5,340 bases of DNA from Phycisphaerales bacterium (GTDB taxonomy: Bacteria > Planctomycetota > Phycisphaerae > Tepidisphaerales > Tepidisphaeraceae): positions 1 through 5,340 of the forward strand of contig JAQGHJ010000580.1 in NCBI GenBank assembly GCA_028288905.1, given 5' to 3'. Under the pieces are notes generated by a model, which was not told the origin of the DNA, did not search any database, and saw nothing but the letters and a program-made list of their open reading frames with translations. Position 1 is the stretch's first letter. Every line of letters starts with the position of its first letter. This document shows, in pieces, positions 5,310 through 5,340 of this stretch. Position numbers and translations under genes: made by a program.

Positions 5310-5340
5310 ATGACCGTTCGGACCCGACTCGCCCTGGGCG
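5310..5340 (+). CDS. Start of a further gene, cut by the window edge
   Basis: ATG at 5310 opens a frame of ten complete codons (MTVRTRLALG) to the window end. GGAGA at 5300-5304 sits five bases in front as a ribosome binding site, and a candidate promoter lies further upstream. The Thr/Arg then Leu/Ala start resembles the cytoplasmic edge of an N-terminal membrane segment, as in sensor kinases or chemoreceptors, but ten residues are far too few to name it. Confidence 0.55.
   Translation, partial: MTVRTRLALG

Overview
The window is very GC-rich (about 70% by eye, with third codon positions almost all G or C). Its gene set is typical of Planctomycetes, most likely Gemmataceae or a close relative: a sulfatase, a beta-propeller/cytochrome fusion of the Pirellula/Verrucomicrobium type (TIGR02604 plus TIGR02603), a Tat-exported sugar isomerase-like TIM barrel and a lone SMI1/KNR4 (SUKH) protein. 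The taxonomic call is an inference from gene content and composition; there is no marker gene here.

Layout, all on the + strand: (1) 1-522 is the C-terminal end of a sulfatase cut by the window edge. (2) 523-835 is a 313-base gap holding a 14-bp palindrome, a 148-bp long inverted repeat made of two palindromic arms, an AT-richer candidate promoter and a GC hairpin. (3) 836-3499 is a secreted 887-residue propeller / helical-repeat / c-type heme protein. (4) 3500-3665 starts with four perfect tandem copies of a heptamer that put TGA stops in every forward frame, followed by a nested GC hairpin and a clear ribosome binding site. (5) 3666-4676 is a Tat-signal sugar phosphate isomerase/epimerase-like protein with its metal-ligand set intact. 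(6) 4709-5158 is a SUKH-family protein starting at GTG behind a near-perfect Shine-Dalgarno, 32 bases after the previous gene. (7) 5159-5309 is a gap with a plausible sigma-70-like promoter. (8) 5310-5340 is the first ten codons of a further gene.

How the genes may fit together: the sulfatase (families of this type are usually exported), the propeller-heme protein and the Tat isomerase all look like cell-envelope proteins, and two of them show export signals directly. Together they fit periplasmic processing of sulfated or oxidised sugars, a recurrent theme in this phylum, but the substrate cannot be read from the sequence. The SUKH gene may be cotranscribed with the isomerase, yet it belongs to a family known for immunity to toxins and its codon use is a little less GC-biased, so it is probably a functionally separate passenger. 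I see no CRISPR, tRNA, rRNA, transposase or phage gene. The least routine parts are the intergenic repeats (551-698 and 3500-3527) and the ambiguous start of the SUKH gene, rather than a new multi-gene system.
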